Below are positions 7,731 to 17,100 of a DNA stretch of 64,000 nt, one piece after another; position 1 is the first letter of the stretch, and each line of letters starts with the position of its first letter. Source of the stretch: Rhodococcus rhodnii (GTDB lineage: Bacteria > Actinomycetota > Actinomycetes > Mycobacteriales > Pseudonocardiaceae). The stretch is taken from the NCBI GenBank assembly GCA_000720375.1, contig JOAA01000001.1, positions 434,001 to 498,000 of the forward strand. Direction: 5' to 3'. The notes beneath the pieces were generated by a model. That model made no database searches, was not told the origin of the DNA, and worked only from the letters and a program-made list of their open reading frames with translations. Both the position numbers and the translations under genes were made by a program.

Positions 7731-8993
7731 ATGCATCGGTCGATGTTCTTCCAGGTGCTGGCCGGGGTCGTGCTCGGGCTCGTGATCGGCGCGATCTGGC
7801 CGGGCTTCGGCGCCGATCTCAAGCCCATCGGGGACGGCTTCATCAAGCTGATCAAGATGATCATCGCCCCGCTGATCTTCTGCGTGGTGGTCACCGGCAT
7901 CGCCAAGGTGGGCGATCTCAAGGCGGTCGGCCGGATCGGCCTGAAGGCGATCATCTACTTCGAGGTCGTCACCACCGCGGCACTCGGCCTTGGCCTGCTC
8001 GTCGGCAACATCGTCGGCCCTGGCCACGGGATGAACATCGACCCGAGCACGCTGGACCCGAACGCCGTCGAGCAGAAGACCGGCGGAGCGCACCTGCCCG
8101 GCACCGTCGAGTTCCTGCTGAACATCATCCCCGCCAGCGTGGTGAACGCGTTCGCCACCAACAGCCTGCTGCAGGTCCTGCTGTTCTCCGTGCTCTTCGG
8201 GGTCGCGCTGGCCGCGTTCGCCGAGCACTCCGGGCCGTCGCTGGTGCTCAAGATGCTGGACGAGCTGACCCAGATCATCTTCCGGGTCGTCGGCTACGTC
8301 ATGAAGCTCGCACCCCTCGGCGCCCTCGGCGCGATGGCGTTCATCGTCGGCCAGTACGGCCTGTCGTCGTTGAGCGCGTTCGGTCTGCTGATCGCCGCGT
8401 GTTACGGCGCCGCGATCCTGTTCTGTCTGGTCCTCGTGGTGATCGCCAAGGTGGGCGCCGGCGTCAACCTGTGGAAGTTCATCCGGTTCACACGGGAGGA
8501 GTTCGCGCTGGCCCTGGCCACGGCGTCCTCGGAGTCGGTGATGCCACGGATGATGGCCAAGCTGGAGCAGGCAGGCTGTCAGAAAGCCGCGGTCGGGCTG
8601 GTCCTGCCGACCGGATACTCGTTCAACCTGGACGGTGCCTCGATCTACCTGTCCCTCGCCACGGTGTTCCTGGCGCAGGCCGTCGGCGTGCCGCTGTCAC
8701 TGGGCGATCAGATCGTCATCGTGCTGGTGCTCATGCTGACGTCCAAGGGCATGGCGGGCGTTCCCGGCTCGGCTTTCCTTGCCCTGTCGGCGACGCTGGC
8801 CGCGGTCGGGTCGATCCCCGCGGCCGCGGTGTCGTTGCTGCTCGGCGCCGACCGGATCATGGACTCGATGCGTGTGTTCACCAACCTGCTCGGCAACTGC
8901 GTGGCCACGTTCGTGGTGGCCCGCTGGGAAGGCCTGTTGAACCGGGATCAACTGGACGAAGCCCTGGGGAAGGAAGCGGTGAAGACGGCGTGA
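7731..8993 (+). CDS. dctA: Dicarboxylate:cation symporter (DctA/GltP family)
   Basis: Sodium- or proton-coupled symporter (DAACS family) of 420 residues that would import C4-dicarboxylates or acidic amino acids. The start at ATG 7731 follows GGAGG. Recognisable features are the first helix FFQVLAGVVLGLVIG, the LIKMIIAPLIFCVVVTGIA block, the serine-rich hairpin region ATASSESVMPRMM, the LPTGYSFNLDGASIYLSLA block that holds the conserved NxDG, and VPGSAFLALSATLAAV. The symbol is by family; glutamate/aspartate specificity is equally possible. The 3' end overlaps the convergent histidine kinase gene by 46 bp. Dyad repeats upstream suggest local control. Confidence 0.88.
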   Translation: MHRSMFFQVLAGVVLGLVIGAIWPGFGADLKPIGDGFIKLIKMIIAPLIFCVVVTGIAKVGDLKAVGRIGLKAIIYFEVVTTAALGLGLLVGNIVGPGHGMNIDPSTLDPNAVEQKTGGAHLPGTVEFLLNIIPASVVNAFATNSLLQVLLFSVLFGVALAAFAEHSGPSLVLKMLDELTQIIFRVVGYVMKLAPLGALGAMAFIVGQYGLSSLSAFGLLIAACYGAAILFCLVLVVIAKVGAGVNLWKFIRFTREEFALALATASSESVMPRMMAKLEQAGCQKAAVGLVLPTGYSFNLDGASIYLSLATVFLAQAVGVPLSLGDQIVIVLVLMLTSKGMAGVPGSAFLALSATLAAVGSIPAAAVSLLLGADRIMDSMRVFTNLLGNCVATFVVARWEGLLNRDQLDEALGKEAVKTA

Positions 8994-10993
8994 TCGCCGA
9001 CCGTGAGCGTGCCGCCGTGCCGGACAGCGATCTCCCGGGCGATCGCCAGGCCCAACCCTGCTCCACCGGCGTCGCTGTCCCGTGCTTCGTCGAGCCGGGT
9101 GAACCGGTCGAACACACGCTCACGGTCGGCCACCGGAATCCCTGGCCCGTCATCGGCCACTTCGAGGATCACTCTGTCCTCAGTGGACTTCACTCGCACT
9201 GTGACGGTCGAGACGGCGTGCCGCGTAGCATTGTCAACGAGGTTACGCAGCAAGCGATCCAGCTGTTTCGCGTCACCGGTGACGAGCGCTGGGCCGTCGA
9301 CGAGCAACTCGGCACGGTCGGCGTAGCCGTGCGCCACTTCGGACAGATCGACCACGGTCGCTGGCAAGGGCAGCGCGGAATCCAGACGTGCCAACAACAA
9401 GAGGTCTTCGGCAAGGGCTTCGAGCCGCCGGGTGTCGGTCACGGCGTCGCGCACGACCGCGAGCCAGTCCGCCTGATCAGGGTGATCATGCGCCACCTCA
9501 AGGACTGTGCGCAGGCTGGCGATCGGGCTGCGCAGTTCGTGTGCCGCGTCCGCGATGAACTGCCGCTGCACCTTGACGGAGTTCTCCAGCCGGTCGAGCA
9601 TTTCGTTCAACGTCAAGGCAAGCCGGGTGATCGCGTCGCGTGTTGCCGGCACGGAGACCCGTCGGTCCAACGCACTGGTACTGATCTCGCCTGCCTGTTC
9701 CCGGATCTGTTCCACCGGCCGCAAGGCCCGCGTGGTGCCCAGCCACGCCGCGAGTCCGATGAGGGCCATCGACGCCGGGACAGCGGGAATCAACAGCCGG
9801 TCCATCGCCACAGCGGGATTGCGCTCGGTCTTGCTCACCTCGAACGTGTAGACGGCAGCCGTGCCGCGTGGCGTCGACACCTCCCGTTTCCACACGTTCA
9901 CCGGTGGGGACACCCGCGGCACCAACGACCGGATCCACTTCCTGGTCTCATCCGACAACTGGACGACATCGCCGGGGAACATCACCTGCACCACGTTTTC
10001 CTTCGGCGCAGGAAGAAGAGCACGACCGATCTGCGCCTCGGCCGCGGCGACAGCCGGGCTGGACTCCGTCTGCCCGTTGGCGTACACCACTTCGTAGAGA
10101 TACGCCGTCGACTCCCGGACTGTCGGCACGATCGGAACACCCGAGTTCAGGGAGATCGCGATCGCGTTCACGGCAGCGTCAGCGGCTCGGGTCTCGGCCA
10201 TGAACCGCGCCGTGTTCACGTCATCCACGACGTGCCGCAGCGACACGACACCCGCGATGAGCGGCCCCACGGACATCAGTGTCGCCGCGATCCCGGCCCG
10301 GACACCGATCGACAACCGGCTCATCCCCAATCGCCGGATCGGTATGTCCACCCGCCGTTCCAACGAATGCGCACTGATGTCGGCGGCCTGCACCCGGATC
10401 CACTCGACCGGACGCAACGCACTGGCAGCCGACGCCCACGCCACAAGGGCGACGAGCAGCGCGGCAGCCGGAACACCTAGCCACAGCACGATGTCCAGAT
10501 CGGACGCCGCCGTCGGTCCGGGGTAACCGAGGGGGACGTAGAACGCGATCCGCCCTTGGCCATCGTCGATGGTCTTGACGTAGACCTCGCCGGCCGGCCA
10601 CGAGGTGGTGTACCCCGGCTGGATGGCCGTGGCCACGCCGGGGAATCTGAAGATCCGGCCCGCGCTGTCGTCCTGGGTCGGCGGCGGCAGCATCGGCTGG
10701 CCGAGGGCGTCCTCGATCGACTTGATGTCACTTCCCGAGCCCAGCACGCGCCCGTCGCTGTGCACCACTTCGAACACGCCGTCGCGGGTGTCGATGGGCT
10801 TTCCCGCCCGGTGGACCGCGATCAGTGTGTCCGTGAGCGCTTGCGCCCCAGCCACTTCGGCTTCGCGCCGGGAGTCGTCCAGGCTGCCGATCGACAGCCG
10901 CAGCCACAACGCACCGGCGGTGAACAGCACGAGTGCGATCAGCCCGGCGGCGACGGCCGAACGCACACCAGTGGACCACTTCCTAAACCGCAC
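8948..10993 (-). CDS. Sensor histidine kinase with duplicated sensor module
   Basis: 681-residue membrane kinase partner of the upstream response regulator. The start is GTG 10993, overlapping the regulator stop by 11 bp. Domain order: TM 9-31, extracytoplasmic domain 32-166, TM 167-190, a HAMP-like remnant 191-220, TM 228-252, a second extracytoplasmic domain 253-397, TM 398-418, HAMP 419-470, DHp with His485 in AAHELRSP, and a catalytic domain with N-box RNLVDNA (584-590), DDGPGIP and GGAGLGLAIA. The HAMP starts LRPVEWIRVQAADIS and LRPVEQIREQAGEIS are near copies, so the whole TM-sensor-TM-HAMP unit has been duplicated. Signal unknown. Kinase identity is certain; the duplication is directly visible. 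Confidence 0.92.
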   Translation of the reverse strand: MRFRKWSTGVRSAVAAGLIALVLFTAGALWLRLSIGSLDDSRREAEVAGAQALTDTLIAVHRAGKPIDTRDGVFEVVHSDGRVLGSGSDIKSIEDALGQPMLPPPTQDDSAGRIFRFPGVATAIQPGYTTSWPAGEVYVKTIDDGQGRIAFYVPLGYPGPTAASDLDIVLWLGVPAAALLVALVAWASAASALRPVEWIRVQAADISAHSLERRVDIPIRRLGMSRLSIGVRAGIAATLMSVGPLIAGVVSLRHVVDDVNTARFMAETRAADAAVNAIAISLNSGVPIVPTVRESTAYLYEVVYANGQTESSPAVAAAEAQIGRALLPAPKENVVQVMFPGDVVQLSDETRKWIRSLVPRVSPPVNVWKREVSTPRGTAAVYTFEVSKTERNPAVAMDRLLIPAVPASMALIGLAAWLGTTRALRPVEQIREQAGEISTSALDRRVSVPATRDAITRLALTLNEMLDRLENSVKVQRQFIADAAHELRSPIASLRTVLEVAHDHPDQADWLAVVRDAVTDTRRLEALAEDLLLLARLDSALPLPATVVDLSEVAHGYADRAELLVDGPALVTGDAKQLDRLLRNLVDNATRHAVSTVTVRVKSTEDRVILEVADDGPGIPVADRERVFDRFTRLDEARDSDAGGAGLGLAIAREIAVRHGGTLTVGDHAVFTASFPRASSS

Positions 10994-11657
10994 GGCCGAC
11001 CAACCGGTATCCCATACCGCGCACGGTTTCGATGCTGTGCAGCCCGAACGGCTGGTCGATCTTCCGGCGCAACGCGCTGACGTGGACCTCGACCACGTTG
11101 ACATCCCCCTCGTAGTGTTCGTCCCAGACGTGCTGGAGGATCTCGTCCTTGCTCAGCACCAGGTTCGGTCTGCGGGCCAGGCACTCGAGGATCGCGAACT
11201 CCCGCGCGGTCAGGCTGATTTCCCGCTCACCACGGCGAACCGTGCCCGAGCCTGGGTCGACAACGAGATCGTCCACACACAACCTCGCCGGTGCCGCGTG
11301 GCCGCGGCGGAGCAACGCCCGGATCCGGGCGATCAGCACGACGTACGAGAACGGCTTGGTCAGGTAGTCGTCCGCGCCGGTGTCCAGGCCTTCAGCCTCG
11401 TCGTACTCGCCGTCCTTCGCGGTCAGCATCAGAATCGGGGTGGTCACGCCGGAGCGGCGCAGCTCCGCGCACACGCGGTAGCCGTTCATCCCGGGCAGCA
11501 TGATGTCCAGCACGATCGCGGAGTACGGCCGCTGCTCGGCCATCCACACCGCGTCGGGGCCGTTGTGCACGACGTCGACGGTGAACGCGTTCGCCTCAAG
11601 GCCGCGTTTGAGCGCCGCGGCCAGCCGCCGCTCGTCCTCGACCACCAGAATTCGCAT
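10983..11657 (-). CDS. OmpR/PhoB-family response regulator
   Basis: Two-component transcription factor of 224 residues. The receiver holds the acidic pair Glu7-Asp8, phosphoacceptor Asp51 (IVLDIMLPGMNG), switch Thr in MLTAKDG, and Lys in YLTKPF. A winged-helix C-terminal domain follows, with LTAREFAILECLARRP, VEVHVSALRRKID and the terminal TVRGMGYRLV. The start is ATG 11657; a GTG one codon upstream is also possible. It is translationally coupled to the downstream kinase gene. The upstream intergenic region shared with the divergent DUF2079 gene contains three CTTCAGC direct repeats spaced like an OmpR-class binding site, suggesting autoregulation and control of that gene. Confidence 0.95.
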   Translation of the reverse strand: MRILVVEDERRLAAALKRGLEANAFTVDVVHNGPDAVWMAEQRPYSAIVLDIMLPGMNGYRVCAELRRSGVTTPILMLTAKDGEYDEAEGLDTGADDYLTKPFSYVVLIARIRALLRRGHAAPARLCVDDLVVDPGSGTVRRGEREISLTAREFAILECLARRPNLVLSKDEILQHVWDEHYEGDVNVVEVHVSALRRKIDQPFGLHSIETVRGMGYRLVGRAV

Positions 11658-11690
11658 CACCGTTCACCCAACCACTTCGTGATCGACTTG

Positions 11691-11728
11691 CTGAAGGCGT
11701 CTTCAGCCAGCTTCAGCCGGGCTTCAGC
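11691..11728. promoter_or_regulatory. CTTCAGC direct repeats, OmpR-type binding site candidate
   Basis: CTTCAGC occurs at 11701, 11711 and 11722 (10 and 11 bp periodicity), with an inverted CTGAAG at 11691. OmpR/PhoB regulators bind head-to-tail repeats of one helical turn. The site lies between the divergent response-regulator and DUF2079 genes. Confidence 0.5.
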
Positions 11729-11742
11729 ACGCTGTTTCCAAG

Positions 11743-13134
11743 GTGGGCCGCGTGCTGATCACTCGACCCATTTCAGTCACCCTCCGTGTCTGGCCGTTGG
11801 CGTTCGTATTCTTCACGCTCTACGGCCTGCTGTCCGTCAGCAATCACCTCCGACTCGGTACGACCGGCTTCGACCTGGGGATATTCGAGCAGATCGTCCG
11901 GTCGTACGCCGAGTTCCGGGCACCGGTGGCAGAGCTGAAAGGCCCGGGCTTCGTGATGCTGGGTGACCACTTCCACCCCATCCTGGCCACCCTGGCGCCG
12001 CTGTACTGGATCTTCCCGAGCCCGATCACGCTGCTCATCGCGCAGGCAGGCCTGCTCGCGGTGTCGGTCGTCCCGGTCACCCGGATCGCCGTCAAACTGG
12101 TCGGCCGCCAGGCCGGGTTCGTGATCGGGATGGCGTACGGGCTGTCGTGGGGCCTGCAGACCACTGTGGACTTCGACTTCCACGAAGTCGCGTTCGCCGT
12201 GCCGCTGTTGGCGTTCGCGATCGAGCGGCTGCTGCGCGAGGAGTGGACGGCCGCGCTCTGCTGGGCCGCACCGCTGATCCTGGTCAAGGAGGACTTGCCG
12301 CTGACCGTCGTGGCGATCGGCGCGTATCTGTTCCTCAAGGGCCAACGCCGGCTCGGCGGCTGGGTGATGGCTTCGGGTCTGGTCAGCTTCCTGCTGATCC
12401 TGAAGGTGCTGATCCCGGCGATGAACCCGGCCGGGGTGTACGGGTTCGCGGGTGATCTCGGCCAGGACTTCAGCTGGCTCGAGCTGCCCGGCAGGCTGTT
12501 CGACCACGACAAGAAGCTGGTCCTGCTGCTCTCGGTGTTCGCGCCGACAGCGCTGCTCGCGGTGCTCTCACCGGTGAGCCTGATCGCCGTGCCGACGCTG
12601 CTGTGGCGGCTGCTGTCGGTCAATCAGTCGCACTGGGAAACAGGTTTCCACTACAACGCCGTGCTGATGCCGATCGTCTTCCTCGCGCTGGCCGACGTCC
12701 TGGCCAAAGGCAAGCTGATCCTGCCGGCGCAGACGTATCGCAAGATGCTTCGCGTGGTCGTCTCGGTCTGTGTGGCCGGATCAGTCATCGGGATCACCAC
12801 GCTGCCGCTCAGCAAACTCACCGAGACAACGACGTGGCAGGCGGATCCGCAGGTCGCTGCCGCGCACCGACTGATGGACATGATTCCGGACGGTGCCACG
12901 GTCGCCGCGTCGAACCGGCTAGCGCCTCAGCTGACCGACCGCACCACGGTGCAGCTGTTCCCCGCGATACGGCCGCGTATCGCAACGGACGCGGAGTGGA
13001 TCGTGGTGGACACGCATTTCGTGAACTGGCCGAGGTCAGCAGCCGCACAAGCGGCCGAGCTGGCCAGGCTGCGCGAGACAGAATACCGGACAGTCGCCGA
13101 GCAAGACGGTTTCATTCTGCTCAAACGTGCTTGA
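11743..13134 (+). CDS. DUF2079 multi-pass membrane protein
   Basis: 463-residue membrane protein with about nine hydrophobic segments, first at residues 15-35. It matches the DUF2079 family through the segments GFDLGIFEQIVRSYAEF, the HFHPILATLAPLYWIFPSP block, DFDFHEVAFAVPLLAFA and LVKEDLPLTV. The family resembles GT-C glycosyltransferases in topology (acidic residues in the first loop), but the reaction is not established. The GTG start at 11743 is supported by the N-terminal match. It shares a divergent promoter with the two-component system and is followed after 9 bp by a Tat-exported protein, so the two are probably one operon, perhaps involved in cell-envelope glycans. Confidence 0.82.
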   Translation: MGRVLITRPISVTLRVWPLAFVFFTLYGLLSVSNHLRLGTTGFDLGIFEQIVRSYAEFRAPVAELKGPGFVMLGDHFHPILATLAPLYWIFPSPITLLIAQAGLLAVSVVPVTRIAVKLVGRQAGFVIGMAYGLSWGLQTTVDFDFHEVAFAVPLLAFAIERLLREEWTAALCWAAPLILVKEDLPLTVVAIGAYLFLKGQRRLGGWVMASGLVSFLLILKVLIPAMNPAGVYGFAGDLGQDFSWLELPGRLFDHDKKLVLLLSVFAPTALLAVLSPVSLIAVPTLLWRLLSVNQSHWETGFHYNAVLMPIVFLALADVLAKGKLILPAQTYRKMLRVVVSVCVAGSVIGITTLPLSKLTETTTWQADPQVAAAHRLMDMIPDGATVAASNRLAPQLTDRTTVQLFPAIRPRIATDAEWIVVDTHFVNWPRSAAAQAAELARLRETEYRTVAEQDGFILLKRA

Positions 13135-13143
13135 ATAATACGT

Positions 13144-14118
13144 ATGACCATGAGCCGTCGCCAGCTGTTTGCCGGTACCGCCGGTGTCGCGTTGGGACTG
13201 GGCGCGACACCGGCGCAGGCCGCCCCAGCAGGCTTCCCCGACTACAAGTACCTACGCCTGGCACTGGTGAAGAGCAAGCTGAACTACAACCCGACCAACG
13301 AGTTGATCTTCCCGTGCATCCGCGGCACCAAAGGACGCATTCCCAACGCATTGGGTGCGTACTACCTGTACTACGCACCGCACGACGCGCCAGGCGGCAT
13401 CTGCCTGGCCTACGCGAACTCCCTTGAGGAGGAGTTCACCGAGTACCCGAACAACCCGATCATCAGCCGGAACTGGCCCGGCGAGTACTCGGTGTCGCAC
13501 GTCTCGTCGCCGCACGCGATGTGGAACGACGCCGCGAAGCGGATGTACCTGTACTTCCACGGCGAGAACACGGTGACGCGCCTGGCCAGTTCGGCCGACG
13601 GCATCAATTTCCGTTACGAGAAGGAAGTCCTGTCGACCAGACTCATCCCCGGCAGCACGGAGACGTCGTACGCCCGCGTGTTCCAGCACTCGCTGCCGTC
13701 CCGGAACGCGAGCTATGTCATGGTCTTCATGATCAATACCAGCGCGAACCACCGGGACATCGGCTGGGGCTGGTCGGCGAACGCTCGCGATTGGACGTTC
13801 GCGCAGACCCCGCTGATCCGCCACTCGGACGTCGGCGCGTCCGACATCTCCGGCGCGCATCTGCTGTTCCGCAACGGCAGCGTGTACGTCGCGTACCACA
13901 CCGACATCGGCAGCGGCGGGAACATCCTGATCACCGAGGTCGGCTCGGACTTCGCAAAGCGCCGCCACCTGGGAGTCTTCCACGACTCACTGCCCGGCGC
14001 ACCCGACAACGGACGTAGTGCCGCACCGAGTTTCGGCACGTACAACGGCCGCGAGTACATGATCTACGAGGCCGGGAGCCGGCTGGAGGGCAACATCGCC
14101 ATCGCTCGGGCCGTCTAG
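13144..14118 (+). CDS. Tat-exported beta-propeller (GH43/GH32-like) protein
   Basis: 324-residue secreted protein. The N-terminus MTMSRRQLFAGTAGVALGLG followed by ATPAQAAPA is a twin-arginine signal peptide with a likely cleavage after AQA. The mature part has repeated strand motifs with aromatic and Asp/Asn turns (YYLYYAPHDAPGG, PHAMWNDAAKRMYLYFHGE, ARVFQHSLPS, YVAYHTDIGSGG, FGTYNGREYMIYEAG), the style of five-bladed propeller glycosidases or glycan-binding lectins. A full catalytic triad could not be assigned. Ten bases after the DUF2079 gene; probably in its operon. The exact enzyme activity is unknown. Confidence 0.65.
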   Translation: MTMSRRQLFAGTAGVALGLGATPAQAAPAGFPDYKYLRLALVKSKLNYNPTNELIFPCIRGTKGRIPNALGAYYLYYAPHDAPGGICLAYANSLEEEFTEYPNNPIISRNWPGEYSVSHVSSPHAMWNDAAKRMYLYFHGENTVTRLASSADGINFRYEKEVLSTRLIPGSTETSYARVFQHSLPSRNASYVMVFMINTSANHRDIGWGWSANARDWTFAQTPLIRHSDVGASDISGAHLLFRNGSVYVAYHTDIGSGGNILITEVGSDFAKRRHLGVFHDSLPGAPDNGRSAAPSFGTYNGREYMIYEAGSRLEGNIAIARAV

Positions 14119-14139
14119 ATCGCCGATCCCGTCCACGTG

Positions 14140-14158
14140 CTGCGAAGCGCTTCGGCAG
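14140..14158. terminator. Hairpin between convergent genes
   Basis: CTGCGAAGC followed directly by GCTTCGGCAG forms a short stem with one bulge between the converging propeller-protein and SARP genes. No T-run follows; terminator role is plausible but weak. Confidence 0.3.
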
Positions 14159-14163
14159 TGACC

Positions 14164-17100
14164 TCAGCCCTGGCCGATCAGGTCGTTCGTGATCGCCAGC
14201 CTGGAGTCGACACCAAGCTTGCGCAGGATCCGGGACACGTGCATCTGCACTGTGCTGCGGGACAAGGAAAGCTGGGTGGCGATGTCCGCGTTCGGCCAGC
14301 CTGCCGCGACCAGCCTGGCGATCCGGATCTCCACTTTGGACAATGGCCCGACCGGAACTGTGATCGGTCGCAGGCCGAACGGGGCCAGCCGGGACTCGGC
14401 GCGGCGAATATCCCACGCCGCGCCGAGTTCGGTGTAGACGATGATCGCGTCGTGCAACGCGTCACGGGCCTCGTCCAGTCTTCGGTCGGCGGCCAGCAGA
14501 ATCGCCGCGTCTTCCGCGGCCATGCCGTGTTCGACCTTGCGTCCGGTCACCGCGAAGTGTTTGGCCACGGTCAGCAGCGCACCCGGATCCTGTTCGATCA
14601 GCCCACGGCACCACTGCACCGCGGCGGCCGCCCTGGCCGGGCGGACTTCCATTTCGGCCTCGGCCTCACAGACCTGCAAGGCCTGCTCCGCCAGCTCGTG
14701 CTGGCCTAGGTCGATCGCGAGCCGGACGAGCTTGGGCAACCACTGGTGCCGCAACATCATCCGGGAGTAGCCGTGATCCAGCGTCGGCGCGAGGATCTGG
14801 AGCGCCTCGGTCGGCCGACCGCGCTGCTCGGCAGCCAGTGCCTGGGCCATCATCAGGAAGTCGATGTTGTCCTTGGCTTCCGGCGTCGGATCGGTCAGCT
14901 CCGCCGCCATCTTCAGGTGTCGCTCAAGGCTCACGGAATCATCGCGGTGCACGGCGATCAGCGCGGCCGTGCCGTGCAGCAGCCGGATCACGCCGTGCTG
15001 ACGCAGGCCGTAGAAGGTGATCTCCGGTCCGTCCCGCATCACCGAGTCCAAATCGGCCAGTGCCTCGTCCCACCGGCCGAGCCAGAAGTAGTGCACGGCC
15101 GCGGCGATGTGCGGGCCGCTCGGCAGGTTCACCCGGCTGACCAGATGCCGGGCCACGTCCAGCGTCTGGCCCGCGTCGTCGAGCCGGTCCAGGTTCTGCA
15201 GCGTGAACATCTTGTTGTCCAGGAAGCTGATCAGCAGATCGGCCAGCTCAGTCCGGCCGGAGATGGCCGCGATCGCCGCGTTGATGTGCTCGAGCGCCTC
15301 GGGGTGCTTGCGCAACATCGACGCGGTCAGCCACATGTACTGCGACCACTGTGCGATGGAGAAGGAGTCCTTGTTCTTGAGCGCCTTCTCCAGCTCGGCG
15401 ATCGCGTCCAGCTCCGCCGACTCGGGGTCGTCGAGTCCACTGCGGACTATCATCCACCGCAACGCCTGATGACGGAACCGCCAGTGCTCCGGCACATCCG
15501 GGTCACCGATGACCTGGTCGAGCGCCTCGATCGCGCGGGCGTTGTCGTGGCCGAGATAGTCCAAATAGGCCAGAACCAGGCGCATTTCCGCGGCTCGCTC
15601 GGGATCGGTGGTCATCGCGAGCACCGACCGCGCTTCAGCCTCGGGAATACGGCCGAGCCAGAACTTGACCCGTGCCAGCCTCGCGGTGAGCGTCTCCCTT
15701 GCCTCGTCACGCAATCCCGGACTGGTGATGGCACGTTCCAGCAGTTCGGCCGCGCTGGTCGGCGATCGCCGGGCGACCGCGTTGGTGTTGGCGATGAGCC
15801 ATCGCGTGACCCACGCGTCCACCGGGACGCCGGCGCCTTGCAACTGCGCTGCCACCAACGAAACTTGGGCCCCAGCTTCGTCGAGGGTCTCGGCTGCCTG
15901 TCTGTGTAGGGCAACGCGGACGGCCTCGGGCATCGCTTCGTACAAAGCGCGACGCACCAACGGGTGCCGGAACGCGAAGCGCTGCCCTGCCTCACGTAGC
16001 ACGCCCGCGGCCGTCGCCTCTTCGATCGCCCTGATCAGCTCGGACGCTGGGCGCGTCATCACCGTCGCCAGATCACCGAGGTCGAACTCGACGCCGAGCA
16101 ACGCGGCCCACCGCAACGCGTCCTTGGTGAGGTTCGCGAGATGACCGGTCCGCCGGGTCACGACCGACGCCAGGGTCGGCTGCGCGGTGGTCAGTCCTTC
16201 AGTGTCTATGTCGTCGACATCGGCGATGCCGTCGGCGATCGTAATGGCCTTGTCCCGTACCAAAGCGTGCACGATCTCGCGGATGAACGCGGGATTGCCC
16301 GCGGCGCTGTCGGTCAGCCCCAGCAACGTCGGTCCCGGCTCGGCACCGATCAGCCTGCCGGCCAGCTCGGCCGTGCCCGCCTCGTCGAGCGGCTCCAGCA
16401 GATGAAGGTCGCCACCCCAGGTCGACACGACCGACCGGAGCTGGTCCAACTCCGCCCGGCGCGGCAACGGCCGTGCGGAACCGACGAGCAGCAACGGCAG
16501 CTGACGGGTCAACCGGACCAACCGGTGCCACACCAACAGACTCGCGTCGTCGGCCCACTGCAGGTCGTCGAGAACCAGGACCACCGGCCCGTCCGCGCAT
16601 AACTGGTCGACCAGATCGATCAGCTGCTCGACCGCGGCCAGCAAGGGATCCTCGGGATGCCACTGCTGCGAATTGCCTGATTCGCCCGCACGTAAGGACT
16701 CCGCGACCGCCACCCGCCGCGGGTCCGACGACCGGACCTCGACACCAAGACAAGAGGTGATCAGGCCCAAGGGAAACCGTCTGCCGACCTCGTCGCCCGC
16801 CGCCCACAGCAGCTGGCCGCCGCGGTCGGCCGCGTCCCCCAGCGCCGCGGACAACAGCGCGGACTTGCCGATGCCCGACTCACCTTCGACCCACACCGCG
16901 GCTCCGGTGCCGTGCAACGCGTCGGCGAGTCTGTTGCGCAACGCCGAAAGCTCGTTGCTGCGTCCGACGAACACGTCCGGCATCGCGACCTTCGCCAGCG
17001 AGGGCGTACGCGGGGCGGGCGCGTTGGCCGTCGGCCGGGCGACGATCTCGTTGTACACGCGGCGCAGGTTGGCGCCCGGCTCGATGCCGAGCTGCTCGAT

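Noticed and set aside
7382..10480. Long plus-strand open frame of over 1000 codons across dctA and antisense to the histidine kinase
   Set aside because: Low-complexity Arg/Gly/His composition and it reads through real genes on both strands; a GC-rich shadow frame.
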